From positions 1-64,000 of the forward strand of contig NZ_JAVRHY010000004.1 in NCBI RefSeq assembly GCF_031846305.1: a stretch of 64,000 nt of DNA. Reading direction: 5' to 3'. Positions 29,101-37,674 of this stretch are shown in pieces. Every line of letters begins with the position of its first letter. Positions within the stretch are counted from its first letter, which is position 1. The notes beneath the pieces were generated by a model. It was given only the letters and a program-made list of their open reading frames with translations. It did no database searches and was not told the DNA's origin. The DNA comes from Spectribacter acetivorans (GTDB lineage: Bacteria; Pseudomonadota; Gammaproteobacteria; Nevskiales; Salinisphaeraceae). The translations under genes and the position numbers were made by a program.

Positions 29101-29929
29101 TGTCCGACATGCCGGTGATGTGGATGGCGCCACCGTTGCCGGGAACGCCGTCGCCCAGGGCGTCATTGCCACTGAACGTCACGCCGGAGAATATCGACTC
29201 CGCCTGACCCTCAGCCGCGACAATCTCGATGGCACCGCCGGCGCGGTTGGCCATGTTGTCGGTGAAGTTGCCGCCAGTCACGTCGAGGTTGCTGCCACTG
29301 TGAATAATGGCGCCGCCGCTACCGCTGCCGGCGGTGGCCGTATTCATGCTGAAATCGGTGTTCATCACCGTCAGCGAACCGGCGTTATCCAACGCGCCGC
29401 CGTTAGCCGCATCCATGCCCGTGCCGGTATTGCCGGTCACGAGGCTGTCGGAGAGCGTTACGCTCGACATCGCTGCAATCTGAAGCGCACTGCCCGATAC
29501 AGCGGACCCGTCAGCCAGTACGAGGCCGCTCAGGGAAACCGGTTCTTCGGCCCCGGAATCTACGCTAAAAATGCGGTACTCGCCGGCGCCGCTGATGGTG
29601 GTGCCGGCCGGGTCACCCATGGCGCCCAAGCCGGTGATAGCCAGATCATCAGAGATCGCGGGAAGGTTATCTACCAGGGTGATCGTTTCACCGTCCAGAG
29701 TCTCGGCAAACGTGATGGTGTCGCCATCCGCTTCACCCGCGGGCGCGTCGCCGCTGACCCCATTGTTACTAGATGCCGTGATGGCCTCGCGCAAGCTGAT
29801 CTGGCCGTCCTCGGCGTCGATCACATCGTCGGTGGTATCGACAACGTAGTCCGTTGCCGCGACCGACATGGACACGGCGCTGAGTGACAGCGCCGTGAGC
29901 ATGGCTGATAGTCGTGTTGTAGAAGTCAC
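26138..29929 (-). CDS. Parallel beta-helix surface protein with collagen-like tail
   Basis: 1263 residues from GTG at 29929 behind AAAGGAGGAAA. Signal peptide ends near VAATDY (residue ~25), followed by a CSLREA-like motif (GQISLREAI, 42–50). Residues ~60–940 are right-handed beta-helix repeats of the GSGGGIFNNGG / NNTAANRAGGGIE kind, like polymorphic membrane proteins. A choice-of-anchor-Q-like end (GSPAIDGGLACGG…VRPIDGNDDGQAVCDIGAFEF) and a beta domain follow. Residues ~1090–1116 are a Gly/Ala/Leu membrane segment capped by FRRRK. Immediately after comes a lipoprotein-signal-like stretch ending SLSAC (Cys1133), 28 uninterrupted Gly-X-Y triplets (1138–1221) and a 41-residue tail. Two anchoring signals in one chain are odd; see findings. 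Confidence 0.88.
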   Translation of the reverse strand: MTSTTRLSAMLTALSLSAVSMSVAATDYVVDTTDDVIDAEDGQISLREAITASSNNGVSGDAPAGEADGDTITFAETLDGETITLVDNLPAISDDLAITGLGAMGDPAGTTISGAGEYRIFSVDSGAEEPVSLSGLVLADGSAVSGSALQIAAMSSVTLSDSLVTGNTGTGMDAANGGALDNAGSLTVMNTDFSMNTATAGSGSGGAIIHSGSNLDVTGGNFTDNMANRAGGAIEIVAAEGQAESIFSGVTFSGNDALGDGVPGNGGAIHITGMSDIDITNSNFTDNTAVEGGALWNNSGMMSVADSQFTGNTATGGDATQGGGAIFSNTAEGSVVITGETVMTGNVAGVLTEEGTAAEGSIASGGAIFMNEGTTLTATDTVISGNTANRAGGGIELRAGSMATLTNVTLGGMEMADGNIANTTGGGNGGNGGGLHITSNGNVDLNDSMVRNNVAATEGGGLWNDTGEMTLTGTTVTNNAANGNEATNGGGGIFNNAGDGLVTVNGGSISNNSALGESGSGGGIFNNGGTVIVQPIEEGPSATIASNAANRAGGGIEALGGTTTLTNVDLNNNTAGAETETPIEGLVANPGNGGGLHVTGEGEVTVTGGSVSSNLAASEGGGLWNSADGMMTVEDGTNVTNNDARGANADNGGGGLFNDGGTFNVMNATVSNNVASGVSGSGGGMLNVGDGSTVVTIEGTTLQQNMASRAGGAFEDVSSDGATDVTFIQSTMDRNTTGLVVDGELMGNPGNGGGLHITGGDSTVTVDQSTVSRNQAANQGGGLWVFSESTLNLQNSTVAMNEAAGNGGGVYLQPNANLQDRNSTTADNMAMMGGGVFVSEGAMLDARNTIISRNMSAEGNAGDVEGAFGPTQNSIISDSSEALPADNGNLVDLAMLADMLNHNGGPTETLALLMGSPAIDGGLACGGPAVQNVDQRGVVRPIDGNDDGQAVCDIGAFEFAPAQATQIMPNGESVNGTPTPAESGDMGVEALAFTITNDSEEDITLDGFSGDLRGSGNFETDIAEATVILDENANGLVDNGELEIPADVELNDAGNSFQVTFPAGRGPLGPDDSESYILVIDFSDNLAALMMPVVTAGGGAAALLGLIGLGQFRRRKVAAVLAAGMLVFSLSACDGDDGAQGPQGPEGPEGPQGPEGPEGPEGPAGPEGPAGPQGPEGPVGPEGPQGPPGEDGEDGEQGPPGEDGEDGEDGEQGPPGPPGEDGTQVETYQFRLGDVQGTGPDFSMILPNGANDVVGPVLIVTDD

Positions 29930-30269
29930 TATGGTTTTCCTCCTTTACTGCGCCTCGTCGGTAGGCGAGTCTCTTCCGCGTTCGGAAAGAGTCCGTGCGC
30001 CTCTAGCCGGCCCGGTATCGGCACCGGCCCTGAAGTTCCGCGTAGACGCCACTCGAAAGCGAATTGCCCCGGTCATGCAGCGACTACTCCCGCACTGTCT
30101 CAGCGTGAATCTTTTGCTGTCAAACACGGGCGACGTCGGTGTGAGGGGGATATGGGCGGAAACGCCCTGTGGGCGCAGCTTCCCAATTATCTGGGGATAC
30201 TTTCCCGATTCCCGGCCGGGCGCTCCGCGCGCATGAATGCGCCCTGCCGGGCCGGCTGAGGCACCATCG
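29930..30269. other. Intergenic region upstream of the beta-helix gene
   Basis: About 340 bp between the beta-helix gene and the gene ending at 30270, both on the minus strand. Contains one REP-like palindrome near 30228 and an AT-richer stretch around 30100–30200. No gene seen; the beta-helix promoter should lie here. Confidence 0.5.
30228..30245. repeat. REP-like palindrome
   Basis: GCGCATGAATGCGC followed by CCTG, the same ATGAAT-centred design as the other dispersed palindromes. Confidence 0.6.
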
Positions 30270-30839
30270 CTACCCCGGGGCGGGGACGCAGACGAAGCCC
30301 AGTGCCGCCGCCAACCGGTCGCCGTCCAGCCGCTCCACGGGCAGGGAACTTCCGGCAAACTCGAAACGCAGCGGCGTCGTCGCACCATCCGGTTGCGCCA
30401 GGGCAGCCGCGATTGCCTGGTTATTGGCGGGGGCACCATCCCGGTGCAGCCGGGCCAGGGCCCATTCCAGATCATGGTCGTCGATCACGCCGGCACCGAG
30501 CGGCGTGTCCGCCACCAGGCTGCCCTGCTCGTCCAGGCAGATCCGCGACATTGCTGACACCGGCTGGCCGGTATGGGTCATCAGTTGCCCGTCGCTGTCC
30601 ACCCGCAGGATCAGCGGCGTGTATTCGAGGCTGACGTAGCCGCGCTGCGGCCCGTTCTGGAAATACCAGCAGCCGCGGTCGTCGGCGGCGTAGTTGCGTT
30701 CGATGAAGGCAAGGATGCGGGGGTGGGTGATGCGTTCGCCGTCGACGTACCAGCGGCCGCGCCGGTCCAGGTGCAGCCAGCCGTAGAGGTCCGGCACGTC
30801 GGGCAGGCGCGCCATTGCGCGCCGGACGCTTTCATCCAC
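30270..30839 (-). CDS. Conserved hypothetical protein coupled to GGDEF gene
   Basis: 189 residues if started at the GTG at 30839, which overlaps the diguanylate cyclase stop by 8 bp; an ATG at 30815 is the alternative. The sequence DESVRRAMARLPDVPDLYGWLHLDRRGRWYVDGERI, then FIERNYAADDRGCWYFQNGPQRGYVSLEYTPLILRV is soluble, with many aromatic residues. It looks like a conserved proteobacterial family of unknown function. I see no catalytic motif. The overlap suggests translational coupling with the cyclase. Confidence 0.72.
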   Translation of the reverse strand: MDESVRRAMARLPDVPDLYGWLHLDRRGRWYVDGERITHPRILAFIERNYAADDRGCWYFQNGPQRGYVSLEYTPLILRVDSDGQLMTHTGQPVSAMSRICLDEQGSLVADTPLGAGVIDDHDLEWALARLHRDGAPANNQAIAAALAQPDGATTPLRFEFAGSSLPVERLDGDRLAAALGFVCVPAPG

Positions 30840-32286
30840 GGCGTTCCGCCCAGCGGACGCGGTTACGCCCGTCCCGCTTGGCCCGGTAAAGCGCCGCATC
30901 GGCCTCGCGGTAGAGATCCGTGGCGCTGATGGACTCATCGGGCACGGTGCCGGCGACGCCGATACTGGCGGTCAGGGCAACCGGCTCGTCGGTGCCGAAT
31001 GCCTCGATCTCGGTGGCTTCGATGCCGGCACGGATCCGCTCGGCAACGACGCTGACAGCCGAGGCATCGAGGTTCTCGAGTACCACCGCGAATTCTTCGC
31101 CCCCGGACCGCGCGACCAGGTCCTCCATCCGCCCCACGGCTCGCCGAATGGCCGCGGCCCCGGCGATCAGGCACGAATCGCCGGCAACATGGCCGTAGCG
31201 ATCATTGATGGATTTGAAGTGATCGAAGTCGATGATAAGCACGAAGATGGCATGCCCCTGCCGGCGGGCGCGCGCCCAGGCAGCCGCATAGGCATCGTCG
31301 AAGTGCCGGCGATTGGCAAGCCCGGTCAGGCCGTCGTGACGCGAGAGCTGCGTGAGTTCGGCGTTCTTCATCACCAGCTCGTCGTTGAGCCGCCGCATGC
31401 CGGCGGCCATCCGGATATTGCGCTGGCTGGCCCGGATCAGAAGCCAGACCACCGAGGCGATCAGCAGGGCGAGTACTGCCCCACCCGCCTGCCATGGCCA
31501 TACATCGCCCGGCCGGGGATACCAGCCCCGCTGCGGCGCGGCCAGCAGCTCCCACGTGGCGCCCGGCAGATTGATCGACATCGGGATCGCATCGGGCGGT
31601 ATCTCACCCTGTCCGAGCATGCGGGCTGGCGCACCGTCGTCGCCGGCATCCCCGAGAAGCCAGTAGCGGGTGCCCTCGATGCGGGCGCTTATACCGACGT
31701 AGTCGAACAGGCGATCAATATCCACCACGATGGAAATCAGACCCCAGTAGTCCCCGTTGCTCAGGAAGACCGGTGTGCGATTGATGATGCCTCGTCCACC
31801 CTGAACCAGGTCGACCGGCCCCACCACCACTGAATTGCGACTCTGCATGGCACGCTGCACGCTCGGCCACTGCTCGGGGATATCCTTGAACCGCAGCCCG
31901 ATGGCGTTTTCGTTGCCTTCAAGCGGGTACACATGGGCGAGCCGATTATCCGGCGCCAGGCCGATATTCCGGACGCGGGAGTCGGCGTCAAACAGCGCTT
32001 TCAGCGCACGGCGGTACTGGTCCGGCGTCGGATCGTCGACACTCTGGATAAAAGCAACGAGGCCGTTGGCGAGATAGAGCGTGGCGCTGAGTTCCGTATC
32101 CAGCCGGCTGCGTAACGTGGTCACCTTTTCCAGGACACGCTGGCGTTCGGCGTGCTGCTTTTCCCGGGCCTGCAGCAGCACCAGGCTCTGGAACACAACC
32201 AATGCCAGCAGAAATACGCCTACCGTTGTGACCAGGGCGCGAATCAGTGACCGTTGCCGGCTGTTTTCTGGTGTCAGCACACTCAA
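30832..32286 (-). CDS. Membrane diguanylate cyclase, CHASE–GGDEF
   Basis: 484 residues. TM1 ~17–38, periplasmic sensor ~39–262 of CHASE type (LDTELSATLYLANGLVAFIQS, then NIGLAPDNRLAHVYPLEGNENAIG), TM2 ~267–285, short coiled linker, GGDEF domain ~316–480. The catalytic motif is SGGEEF at 394–399, so the domain should be active in making c-di-GMP from two GTP. RMED at 386–389 lies five residues before it, matching the inhibitory I-site (RxxD), so product inhibition is expected. The ligand of CHASE is unknown. Confidence 0.93.
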   Translation of the reverse strand: MSVLTPENSRQRSLIRALVTTVGVFLLALVVFQSLVLLQAREKQHAERQRVLEKVTTLRSRLDTELSATLYLANGLVAFIQSVDDPTPDQYRRALKALFDADSRVRNIGLAPDNRLAHVYPLEGNENAIGLRFKDIPEQWPSVQRAMQSRNSVVVGPVDLVQGGRGIINRTPVFLSNGDYWGLISIVVDIDRLFDYVGISARIEGTRYWLLGDAGDDGAPARMLGQGEIPPDAIPMSINLPGATWELLAAPQRGWYPRPGDVWPWQAGGAVLALLIASVVWLLIRASQRNIRMAAGMRRLNDELVMKNAELTQLSRHDGLTGLANRRHFDDAYAAAWARARRQGHAIFVLIIDFDHFKSINDRYGHVAGDSCLIAGAAAIRRAVGRMEDLVARSGGEEFAVVLENLDASAVSVVAERIRAGIEATEIEAFGTDEPVALTASIGVAGTVPDESISATDLYREADAALYRAKRDGRNRVRWAERRG

Positions 32287-32413
32287 TCCTGCCTAACAGC
32301 CCTGATACAGGGTTACGCCATTGCCGAGGTACTCGCGTACCAACCGATCCCGCGGCGAATCATGCCGCGCACCCGGAATCATCGAGGTTCCGCCAACCCG
32401 TTCCCGTCACACT

Positions 32414-32752
32414 TTACGGCACGAACTCGATCCGTTCGATTTCCCAGCGCCGCTCCAGGCCGTTGGCGGCGGTGCAACCCAGCGGCTCGGGGTCAGCGCC
32501 GGGCGCCAGTTGCTTGACGCTGCGGCCCTGGCTGCGGGTGTCGCCCAGATAGCGCCACAGGACCACTTCGATGGTGCGGGTCTCGTGGGTGTTTTCCACC
32601 AGCCGCATTTCAGCGCGATGGCGGGTGCAGTCGGAGGCGTACTTGTGCCCGAACTCGATGAAGTCCCGCGGGTCTTCCGGTTCGCCGGCCGCACCCGACA
32701 GGCCCGGGGCAAGTGCCAGCGCGAGGCTGGTGAGTGTGAGGCGCCAGTCCAT
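32414..32752 (-). CDS. Small secreted protein of unknown function
   Basis: 112 residues. N-terminal signal MDWRLTLTSLALALAPGLSGAAG, then a short domain with two Cys (YASDCTRH and LGCTAANGLERR) that could form one disulfide. ETRTIEVVLWRYLGDTRSQG suggests a beta sandwich. I do not recognise a family. It lies between purE and the cyclase, separated by ~60 and ~125 bp. Confidence 0.6.
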   Translation of the reverse strand: MDWRLTLTSLALALAPGLSGAAGEPEDPRDFIEFGHKYASDCTRHRAEMRLVENTHETRTIEVVLWRYLGDTRSQGRSVKQLAPGADPEPLGCTAANGLERRWEIERIEFVP

Positions 32753-32813
32753 GCCACCAATCTGCCACAGAACCGGCGCCGGGCGGAAACCGCCGCTGGC
32801 CGTGTCCGGCCTT

Positions 32814-33320
32814 TCAGCCGCCCTGGCGGGTCAGGTCCTTCGCCTTGGTCAGCACCCTGTCTTCCAGCGTCTTGCGATAGGCCCTGACGCGATCGCGCAG
32901 GGCATCGTCGCCGGTGCCGAGAATCTGCGCGGCCAGCAGGCCGGCATTGGTGGCATTGTCGATGGCGACCGTGGCCACGGGAATGCCGGCCGGCATCTGC
33001 ACGATGGACAGCAGCGAATCCTGGCCGCTGAGCGCGGTGACATTCACCGGCACGCCAATCACCGGCAGCGGTGTCAGGGCCGCCGCCATGCCCGGCAGAT
33101 GCGCCGCCCCGCCGGCCCCGGCGATGATCACACGCAGGCCGCGTTCCTCGGCGCCGGCGGCATAGTCGTACAGGCGCTGCGGCGTGCGGTGGGCCGATAC
33201 GATCGTCAGCTCGTACGGCACCGCCAGTTCGTCGAGCATGTCGGCGGCCTTCTGCATCACCGGCAGATCGGAGTCGCTGCCCATGATGATCCCGACCAAC
33301 GGCTGTCGCGCTGCTGTCAT
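32814..33320 (-). CDS. purE: N5-carboxyaminoimidazole ribonucleotide mutase
   Basis: 168 residues. Converts N5-CAIR to CAIR in purine synthesis. Class I PurE signature GIIMGSDSDLPVMQKAADMLDEL near the N-terminus, SAHRTP with the catalytic His, and VIIAGAGGAAHLPGMAAALTPLPVIGVPV. Overlaps the purK end by 4 bp (ATGA), so the two steps are translated together. Confidence 0.97.
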   Translation of the reverse strand: MTAARQPLVGIIMGSDSDLPVMQKAADMLDELAVPYELTIVSAHRTPQRLYDYAAGAEERGLRVIIAGAGGAAHLPGMAAALTPLPVIGVPVNVTALSGQDSLLSIVQMPAGIPVATVAIDNATNAGLLAAQILGTGDDALRDRVRAYRKTLEDRVLTKAKDLTRQGG

Positions 33321-34489
33321 AGCGGGTGCTCTCCCCGAATCCTCAGGACCTGACGTATCCGCTGCGCCTTGGCGCCGGCGGCCTCGATGCTGTGATCCAC
33401 CACGGTGACATGGCCCATCTTCCGGCCCGGCTGTGACTCGGCCTTGCCGTAGATATGCACCGCCGCGCCCTCGACCGCCAGCGCTTCATCCAGGCCCTCC
33501 ACGATGGTGCGACCACTGTACCCCGGTTCGCCCAGCAGGTTGATCATCACCGCCGGTTGAATCTGTTCGGTGGAGCCCAGCGGCAGGCCGGTGATGGCGC
33601 GAATCTGCTGCTCGAACTGATCGGTGACGCAGGCCTCGATGGTGTAGTGCCCGGAATTGTGCGTGCGCGGGGCGATCTCGTTGACCAGCAGCCGGCCATC
33701 CTTCGCCAGAAACAGCTCGACCCCGAACACGCCGACGCCATCAATGGCCTCGATCGTCTCGACGGCCAGGGCGCGGGCTGCCTGCGTCTGCGCCTCGTCG
33801 ATGCGGGCCGGGGCCACCAGCTGATCCAGGATATTGGCCGCCGGGTCGAACACCATTTCGACCACGGGATAGGCGCGGGTGACCCCGTCCAGTCCCCGCG
33901 CGACCATCACCGCCAGCTCCTTGTCGCAGTCGACGTACTCTTCCAGCAGACTCGGCACCGGCAGGATGCGGTCGGGATCGCCATCGTCGTGGAAAATCTC
34001 GACGCCGCGGCCATCGTAGCCGCCGCGCTGGGCCTTCTGCACCAGCGGATAGCCGAACTCGGCCAGGGCCGCCGGGGTGGGCTGATCCAGCCCGACGAAG
34101 CGGCCGGTGGCGATGCCCTTGTCGGCCAGCATCTGCTTCTGGGTCAGCTTGTTCTGGATGCTGGCCAGCAACTGCGGGGACGGGAGGATGCTGAAACCAT
34201 CGGCCACCAGAGCTTCCAGCGCCTTCGAGTCGATGGACTCGATATCGAAGGTAGTGACGTTCGACAGCTCGGCCAGCTCGCGCAGCTTGGCCGGGTCGAA
34301 GAAATCGCCCACGATCTGATGACCCGCGACCTGGCCGGCCGGCGAATTCGGGGTGGGGTCGAGCACGATGGCGGAAAAGCCCAGTTGTGTAGCCTTTCGC
34401 ACCATCATGCGGCCGAGCTGGCCGCCGCCGATTATGCCGATACGGGCCAGCGGAAACGGCAGCGCCCGATCGGACAGGTCATGGCTCAT
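33317..34489 (-). CDS. purK: N5-carboxyaminoimidazole ribonucleotide synthase
   Basis: 390 residues from the ATG at 34489 (MSHDLSDRALPFPLARIGIIGGGQLGRMM). ATP-grasp ligase making N5-CAIR from AIR, bicarbonate and ATP. IGIIGGGQLGRMM, LVQKAQRGGYDGRGV (ATP-grasp loop), EEYVDCDKELAVMVARG and LLVNEIAPRTHNSGHYTIEAC are all standard. Longer in-frame starts upstream give a Cys/Arg-rich leader and are rejected. Forms an operon with purE. Confidence 0.96.
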   Translation of the reverse strand: MSHDLSDRALPFPLARIGIIGGGQLGRMMVRKATQLGFSAIVLDPTPNSPAGQVAGHQIVGDFFDPAKLRELAELSNVTTFDIESIDSKALEALVADGFSILPSPQLLASIQNKLTQKQMLADKGIATGRFVGLDQPTPAALAEFGYPLVQKAQRGGYDGRGVEIFHDDGDPDRILPVPSLLEEYVDCDKELAVMVARGLDGVTRAYPVVEMVFDPAANILDQLVAPARIDEAQTQAARALAVETIEAIDGVGVFGVELFLAKDGRLLVNEIAPRTHNSGHYTIEACVTDQFEQQIRAITGLPLGSTEQIQPAVMINLLGEPGYSGRTIVEGLDEALAVEGAAVHIYGKAESQPGRKMGHVTVVDHSIEAAGAKAQRIRQVLRIRGEHPL

Positions 34490-34640
34490 GTCGCAGGAAA
34501 ATCGCCGGGAAAAGCCGGCCATAATAGCCGATTCCGGGCGTATTTGCCGAAATCCGGATGCACCGGGTCCGGGTTTTCGGCGGCATCGGCAACAGGGGGC
34601 ATGCCCGCTGCCGATGCCGCCTGACGAGGCGGTCCGCCGG

Positions 34641-35039
34641 TCAGCGGCTGCCGCGCAGCGCCACCACCCGCGTGACCAGGTCGCCCTCGGCGACGGCGGA
34701 TCCGTAAAGGCTGGCGTAATTGCCCTGCAGCCAGCGGCCGAAGGCATCGGTATCGGACGCGCCCATCAGAGTGGCGAACGCATCCAGGTGCTCGCCCTCG
34801 CCCGCGGCCACGTCGCGGCGCAGGGCCACAGAGCGCTTGTCGGCGAAGTCGCGAGCCCGGGCAAAGTCGTCGTCCTCGCGGTCTTCGTGAATGAGATATG
34901 CGGTGGTACCGGCGGTGCTGGCGCTGGTGGCCAGATCACGTCCGTCGTTCACACAGGCACCGAGGCCGATTGCGGCGCCCAGGGCCAGCGGCAGCGCGGG
35001 CATACCGAATGACCGGCGACGTTTGCAGTTCGAGTTCAT
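34641..35039 (-). CDS. Lipoprotein of unknown function
   Basis: 132 residues; the ATG at 35039 follows GAAGGA. Basic n-region MNSNCKRRRSFG, hydrophobic stretch, then IGLGACVND (lipobox). The mature part has DLATSASTAGTTAYLIHEDREDDDFARARDFADKRSVALRRDVAAGEGEHLDAFATLMG: helical, charged, no motif that I recognise. Upstream of purK on the same strand, with 151 bp between. Confidence 0.7.
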   Translation of the reverse strand: MNSNCKRRRSFGMPALPLALGAAIGLGACVNDGRDLATSASTAGTTAYLIHEDREDDDFARARDFADKRSVALRRDVAAGEGEHLDAFATLMGASDTDAFGRWLQGNYASLYGSAVAEGDLVTRVVALRGSR

Positions 35040-35166
35040 GGCAGCGTCCTTCATGGTCGAAACTTGAGAGGCAGGTCCCCGGCGCCATCGCCATACCCAT
35101 GCATGCAGTTTGCCGCAAAACCGCGCCGATGGCATGTCCCGTCGCACCGAACTGCGGGTGTCCGCA

Positions 35167-36132
35167 TTACAGCCCCTGCGCGCCCCGGCGCAGCCAGTCG
35201 TGCACGAAAGCCAGCTTGCGGCGGGCGGCGTCCGACAGCACGAATGGGTACAGGTCCGACAAGCCCATGGCGCGATTGACATGGTTGACTGCCACGGTCA
35301 GCGATGCCGCCACCCGGATCAGGCGCTCGGCATCCGGCTCGGCATAGGGATCCCAGCGCGGGCTCGGCAGGTCGGCGGCGGTCAGGCCGGCGGCGACGAA
35401 GCTGTCGGTGATGTCAGTCAGATGCAGCAGGTGGGCGGTGGTCTCGGCCCAGTCCTCGTGCGGATGGGCCGAGGCGTAGGTGGTCAGGAAGCGGCGGTCC
35501 CAGTCCGCGGGCGGGCCGTTCTGATAGTGCCGCTGCAACGCGGCCGGATAGTCGTCGCGCTCGTCGCCGAACATGGCGCGGAAGGCGGCGAGAAAATCCT
35601 CCCGCAGACTCAGTCGCCACCAGAGCATGTGCGCGATCTCGTGGCGCATGTGGCCGATCATCGTGCGATAGGGTTCGTGCAGCGCCTGGCGGCGGGTGGT
35701 GCGCAGCACCGGATCCGCCTCGTTCACGCTGATCGTGACCACGCCCTGCGCATGTCCCATCGGCACCGGCGTCGCCCCCTCGGCCAGCATGTGAAACACC
35801 GGCCGCGTGCCGGGGTCCTCCGGCCGGAACCAGTGCCAGCGGCCCAGGTTATCCAGCGCCCAGCGCTTGGCGGCCTCGGTCAGCGCCCAGTTGGGAATGG
35901 CATCGGCAATCGAGGGATCGGGCGCCAGCGCGGTCATCGCGCAGGACCGGCAGAACGCCCCCTGTTCCGGCGCGATCCAGTTGCAGCCGATCACCTCGCG
36001 GTTCACGCAGAAAGGCGGCGTGGCCAGAAAGGCCCGCGCCTGCGGATCGTAGGCCACCGGCGTGCCCTGCGCGGTGGTCAGATTATCGAACCAGAGGGAA
36101 CCGGCACCGACGGGGTTGGCGAAAACGCGCAT
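35167..36132 (-). CDS. Zinc-binding metallopeptidase-like protein (Peptidase_Mx type)
   Basis: 321 residues. N-terminal zinc-ribbon-like region with Cys42, Cys50, Cys61 and Cys64 (FCVNREVIGCNW, FCRSC). HEIAH at 164–168 within GHMRHEIAHMLWW gives the gluzincin-type HExxH. EDWAETTAHLLH further on can supply the third ligand. No signal peptide, so probably cytoplasmic. Fits the putative zinc-binding metallopeptidase family (PF15887-like, by recall). Substrate unknown. Confidence 0.83.
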   Translation of the reverse strand: MRVFANPVGAGSLWFDNLTTAQGTPVAYDPQARAFLATPPFCVNREVIGCNWIAPEQGAFCRSCAMTALAPDPSIADAIPNWALTEAAKRWALDNLGRWHWFRPEDPGTRPVFHMLAEGATPVPMGHAQGVVTISVNEADPVLRTTRRQALHEPYRTMIGHMRHEIAHMLWWRLSLREDFLAAFRAMFGDERDDYPAALQRHYQNGPPADWDRRFLTTYASAHPHEDWAETTAHLLHLTDITDSFVAAGLTAADLPSPRWDPYAEPDAERLIRVAASLTVAVNHVNRAMGLSDLYPFVLSDAARRKLAFVHDWLRRGAQGL

Positions 36133-36241
36133 GGGGGAGAAGCCCTACTGCATCGTGGAGGGACGCACAGTGTGGCGGAAAGCGCGAGTCGCTGTGCAAG
36201 TCACGGTTCGCCGGCGCACGCGGTGGCGATGGCGCAGCGGT

Positions 36242-37513
36242 TCACTTGGCGTTGTCCCCGGCCGCGTCGCGAACCGCCGCCAGATCCTCCGGCTGATCCA
36301 GCGCAGACCCTGCACGCGCCAGCGCCAGTGCCCGGTGGTGGCGGGCCGCGTCGCGCACGGACGCATCGCCGATCGACGCCAGGGACCGCAGCGCCTTCTG
36401 CAATCGCACCGACACTTCTACCTGCCCGGCTCCGTCACGGGCAATCGCGGTGAAGGCATCATCGAACATCTCGCGGACCGATAACCGGGGCACTTCCACG
36501 CGCTCGTACATCGGCGAATCCGCATCGCGGGCCGCGGCGGGCTCACACCATTGATGAAACAGCCGCACCAGCCGACCCACCACATCGATTGCCGTGCCGG
36601 GATCATTGACCGCCGGTGACAGAGCCCGCCCGGCAATCTCCGACAGCACCACCAGACCGAATCTGGGATCGTCCTCGAAACGACGGGCGTCACCCACCTG
36701 GAACGCATCGGCCACCTGACCGGACCGGTCTGCGCGCCCGTCGCGGTCGGCGTCGCAGACGTAGGCTAGCGGCCGGTCCGGCGTGACGAACGTACCCGGC
36801 AGCGCCGCAACGACCACCCGCGCCTCGACCGCTTCCGCCCAGGTCTGAAGAGCTGCAATATCGACGTACTGCACGTAACCGATTGTCGTCGCGAATACGG
36901 TGGCCCCCTCCGGCCGGGCCCGGGCGACACGCGCATTCATCGTGGGGGCATCGCGCCGCCGTATCAGGGCATTGCCGGCCGCCTTTTCCACCTTGTCCAT
37001 GGTGGAGCCCAGCCGCCCGAGCCGGGCAATGCCGTCCACCCAGCGCACGAAGGTGAGAATGACCACGGCGAACACCAGCACCGTCAGCGCAAAAAGGATG
37101 AACAGCCCCGCCGTTTCGAAATAGTCGTTCTTGGCCGCCGTGAGTGCCACCACCGAGAAGATGAAGGCGCCAACAAATGCCGACAGGGCGTTCTGGGATG
37201 CATCGTCGGCAACCACCAGGCTGAATGACCGGGGCGTTGCCGTGTTGCTTGCCGCGGCATAGGCCGACACCATCGAGGCGACCGAGAACGTCGCAATCAC
37301 CAGCATGCTGGCGGCCATGATGGACAGCAGCGCTTCGATCGAATCCGACGTGATTGCCGGCACATAGGCGCCCAGCGCAGTGCTGTCGAAGAGTTTTGCG
37401 ACGAACGCCGCGCCGATGGACAGCAGACAGACGGTCAGCGGCCTCACCCAGAGCCGCTCGCGAAAGCGGTTGACCAGAAACCTGACGCGGTCCACTGAAA
37501 CCATGGCGTTCAT
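36242..37513 (-). CDS. DUF2254 membrane protein
   Basis: 423 residues from the ATG at 37513, behind AAGGGAAATCGAG. Four predicted membrane segments in the first ~165 residues (WVRPLTVCLLSIGAAFVAKLF, LLSIMAASMLVIATFSVASM, ALSAFVGAFIFSVVALTAA, GLFILFALTVLVFAVVILTF). The C-terminal ~250-residue cytosolic part contains RALSPAVNDPGTAIDVVGRL, the best-conserved DUF2254 stretch. Function unknown in the family. Upstream in-frame extension into the neighbouring gene is spurious. Confidence 0.88.
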   Translation of the reverse strand: MNAMVSVDRVRFLVNRFRERLWVRPLTVCLLSIGAAFVAKLFDSTALGAYVPAITSDSIEALLSIMAASMLVIATFSVASMVSAYAAASNTATPRSFSLVVADDASQNALSAFVGAFIFSVVALTAAKNDYFETAGLFILFALTVLVFAVVILTFVRWVDGIARLGRLGSTMDKVEKAAGNALIRRRDAPTMNARVARARPEGATVFATTIGYVQYVDIAALQTWAEAVEARVVVAALPGTFVTPDRPLAYVCDADRDGRADRSGQVADAFQVGDARRFEDDPRFGLVVLSEIAGRALSPAVNDPGTAIDVVGRLVRLFHQWCEPAAARDADSPMYERVEVPRLSVREMFDDAFTAIARDGAGQVEVSVRLQKALRSLASIGDASVRDAARHHRALALARAGSALDQPEDLAAVRDAAGDNAK

Positions 37514-37674
37514 CTCGATTTCCCTTGCACGCGGAATACTCCGGCCTGTCGACCCGCCGGACGCGTAGACGAAGCGAATGGTTGATCGAATCACATCCAC
37601 CCGTGACGCGAGATCACGGCTTCCTCGAGCGATGCCAGCCGCCGGCAACACCGCCGATGAACCCCGAGCGACGG

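Noticed and set aside
27662..29887. Long plus-strand ORFs opposite the beta-helix gene (741 and 532 codons)
   Set aside because: They mirror the repeat composition of the minus-strand protein, which has a signal peptide, ribosome site and terminator.
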